NCBI GenBank assembly: GCA_947505565.1
Contig: CANNLB010000267.1
Span: forward strand, 1-5,318
Origin: Acidobacteriota bacterium
Lineage (GTDB): Bacteria > Acidobacteriota > Terriglobia > Bryobacterales > Bryobacteraceae
Reading direction: 5' to 3'
DNA: 5,318 bases
Under the pieces are notes generated by a model, which made no database searches, was not told where the DNA came from, and worked only from the letters and a program-made list of their open reading frames with translations. The stretch's first letter is position 1, and the number at the start of each line of letters is the position of its first letter. Below, in pieces: positions 5,023-5,318 of this stretch. Position numbers and translations under genes: made by a program.

Positions 5023-5318
5023 CTAGTGTATCGGAAGCACCTGGTGGTCGGGGCAACTTACTTCAACGTGCTCGTAGATTCGTTCGATCAAATCCATCCC
5101 ATGCTGGGCCAGGAAAGGTAGAATACTGTAAAAACGCTCCTGCATGTGGCGATGCGGATACAAGCTATGGTGCAGAAATTCGGCGTGCCGCTGGGCTTGT
5201 TCGTCGCGTTGCAGCGCTTGGCGGGCGGTCTTGCGCTGCATCTTGTCGAGCTGGTAGATCATTTTGGCGCTGCTTTTGGCCAGCACTTTTTCGAGCGTCG
5301 GGTCCAGCGCTTGCACAA
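5023..5318 (-). CDS. bshC: Putative cysteine ligase BshC, C-terminal part (5' end outside window)
   Basis: The frame is open to the window edge and stops at TAG 5025-5023, giving about the last 98 residues. BshC is thought to add cysteine to glucosaminyl-malate, the last step of bacillithiol synthesis. The fragment has the features of its C-terminal end: a long charged helical, coiled-coil-like stretch ('LEKVLAKSSAKMIYQLDKMQ' onward, rich in Lys/Arg/Gln) followed by 'SLYPHRHMQERFYSILPFLA', then 'HGMDLIERIYEHV' and the terminal 'CPDHQVL'. The Tyr-Pro-His...Gln-Glu-Arg...Pro-Phe-Leu pattern is characteristic of the family. The catalytic region lies outside the window. The aldolase starts 5 nt downstream on the same strand, so the two are probably co-transcribed. 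The assignment rests on the C-terminal pattern only. Confidence 0.85.
   Translation of the reverse strand, partial: VQALDPTLEKVLAKSSAKMIYQLDKMQRKTARQALQRDEQAQRHAEFLHHSLYPHRHMQERFYSILPFLAQHGMDLIERIYEHVEVSCPDHQVLPIH

Noticed and set aside
5018..5056. 13-residue N-terminal extension of the aldolase from a TTG
   Set aside because: It would overlap bshC by 34 nt and adds a Pro-rich leader unlike the family. ATG 5017 is well placed.
1..5318. CRISPR array, tRNA, rRNA, riboswitch or complete insertion sequence
   Set aside because: No regularly spaced repeats, cloverleaf, conserved rRNA stretch, terminal inverted repeats with a transposase, or known riboswitch core was seen.

Overview
The window looks like a piece of a GC-rich bacterial chromosome. 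The gene set fits Acidobacteriota, possibly a Solibacter/Bryobacter-like lineage: an exosortase H locus with an IPTL-CTERM substrate, the C-terminus of the bacillithiol enzyme BshC, a pxpBC pair, and a decayed CBM9-like secreted protein. This placement is inferred from gene content, and no rRNA or other marker is present to confirm it.

Layout. Bases 1-1571 (+ strand) hold a protein-sorting cassette. It contains the 3' end of a secreted beta-rich protein with a C-terminal IPTL-CTERM signal, the gene for the membrane protease/transpeptidase XrtH (Cys/Arg/His triad visible), and, overlapping it by ATGA, an XrtH-associated membrane protein. Bases 1572-1917 contain no intact gene. On the minus strand they carry a short, frameshifted remnant that looks like the nuclease region of a phage terminase large subunit. 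Bases 1918-3389 (minus strand) encode PxpC and PxpB, subunits of the ATP-dependent 5-oxoprolinase, overlapping by 4 nt; pxpA is not in the window. Bases about 3408-3970 (+ strand) are a pseudogene. One reading frame is conserved throughout but is cut by four stop codons. It diverges from pxpB, so any pxpB promoter lies within or beside it. Bases about 3966-4249 are non-coding, with a strong GC hairpin, T-rich runs and a second inverted repeat. Bases 4250-5318 (minus strand) hold an HpcH/HpaI-family aldolase directly downstream (5 nt) of the 3' end of bshC.

How the parts work together. The IPTL-CTERM protein would be exported, held in the inner membrane by its C-terminal helix and processed by XrtH, with the downstream membrane protein as a probable accessory. 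PxpB and PxpC are metabolic and unrelated to sorting; they recycle 5-oxoproline with PxpA, presumably encoded elsewhere. The aldolase may be co-transcribed with bshC, although no biochemical link is obvious.

The window combines known systems with two gene remnants. I did not find a clear undescribed system. The points most worth a second look are the stop-riddled but in-frame pseudogene, the terminase scar abutting the xrtH operon, and a strong G-over-C bias on the + strand that ignores gene direction and disappears near position 4000.
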